Assembly: GCA_021808205.1 (NCBI GenBank)
Contig: JAKBCD010000152.1
Span: 1 to 5,758 of the forward strand
Direction: 5' to 3'
Source: Pseudomonadota bacterium
GTDB taxonomy: Bacteria; Pseudomonadota; Alphaproteobacteria; Acetobacterales; Acetobacteraceae
Length of the DNA: 5,758 bases
The number at the start of each line of letters is the position of its first letter. Position 1 is the stretch's first letter. This document shows, piece by piece, positions 5,561-5,758 of this stretch. The notes under the pieces were generated by a model. It did not search any database and was not told the origin of the DNA. It worked only from the letters and a program-made list of their open reading frames with translations. Position numbers and translations under genes: made by a program.

Positions 5561-5758
5561 TTAACCGAACTTGTTCGATTTCGGAAAGCCGCTGGGCGGC
5601 ATCCGCCCGGCAGCGGCACGCGCGCCGAGCCATTCCGCCAGTTTTTGCTCCACACGCACCCGGTCGCCGATATTCCAGCTCAGACCTTCTTTCATGGCAA
5701 ACACCTTGGCATCGGCAAGCCCGCCATCCTTGTATTTCTGCAACTGCACCAAGATCGG
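5561..5758 (-). CDS. C-terminal end of an unrecognised protein (partial)
   Basis: The frame is open from the right edge of the window to a TAA at 5561-5563, giving the last 65 residues of a longer protein. A TTG at 5752 could start translation but has no visible ribosome site, and the frame continues upstream, so I treat the gene as cut by the window edge. Codon choice is G/C-rich in third position, like the neighbouring genes. The visible part has a charged, probably helical stretch (VRVEQKLAEWLGARAAAG) and a polar tail ending SNKFG. There is no membrane segment or cysteine. I do not recognise the family. Confidence 0.7.
   Translation of the reverse strand, partial: PILVQLQKYKDGGLADAKVFAMKEGLSWNIGDRVRVEQKLAEWLGARAAAGRMPPSGFPKSNKFG

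Noticed and set aside
1..5758. CRISPR array, toxin-antitoxin pair or defence genes
   Set aside because: No regularly spaced repeats and no protein of these families were seen on either strand.

Overview
The window reads as chromosomal DNA of a GC-rich Gram-negative bacterium, most likely an alphaproteobacterium. My best guess is the Acetobacteraceae/Rhodospirillales side. This rests on the overall look of the proteins, a Ppx/GppA-rlmE pair, a free-standing SufE and a lipoprotein with WxxGxW repeats. It is an inference from family resemblance, not a database result. No transposase, integrase, phage gene or CRISPR array is visible.

Layout. Positions 1-314 hold no convincing gene. This stretch is richer in A+T than the rest and carries inverted repeats just downstream of rlmE. 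Positions 315-2053 are a minus-strand pair, a short Ppx/GppA-type phosphatase followed by the 23S rRNA 2'-O-methyltransferase RlmE, joined by a 4-base ATGA overlap. A tRNA-Gln with anticodon CUG and encoded CCA lies at 2191-2264 on the plus strand. Positions 2487-4972 hold four closely spaced plus-strand genes: a DUF1348 (NTF2/SnoaL-like) protein, a TetR-type repressor starting with TTG, a CorA-type magnesium transporter, and SufE, which overlaps corA by ATGA. Positions 5014-5343 encode, on the minus strand, a small proline-, tryptophan- and histidine-rich lipoprotein with four WxxGxW-type repeats. Positions 5561-5758 are the 3' end of an unrecognised minus-strand gene that runs off the window.

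How the genes work together. The Ppx/GppA-RlmE pair links phosphate or alarmone turnover with ribosome maturation by position only. The DUF1348-tetR pair looks like a locally regulated accessory unit. A nearly perfect 16-base palindrome (2428-2443) lies upstream of the DUF1348 start, where a TetR operator would be expected, and overlaps a possible -10 box. The gaps in the chain are 18 and 30 bases and then an overlap, so corA and sufE could be partly transcribed from that promoter. Most genes here are ordinary housekeeping or conserved families. I see no clear novel system; the candidate operator and the chain it may control are the points most worth checking.
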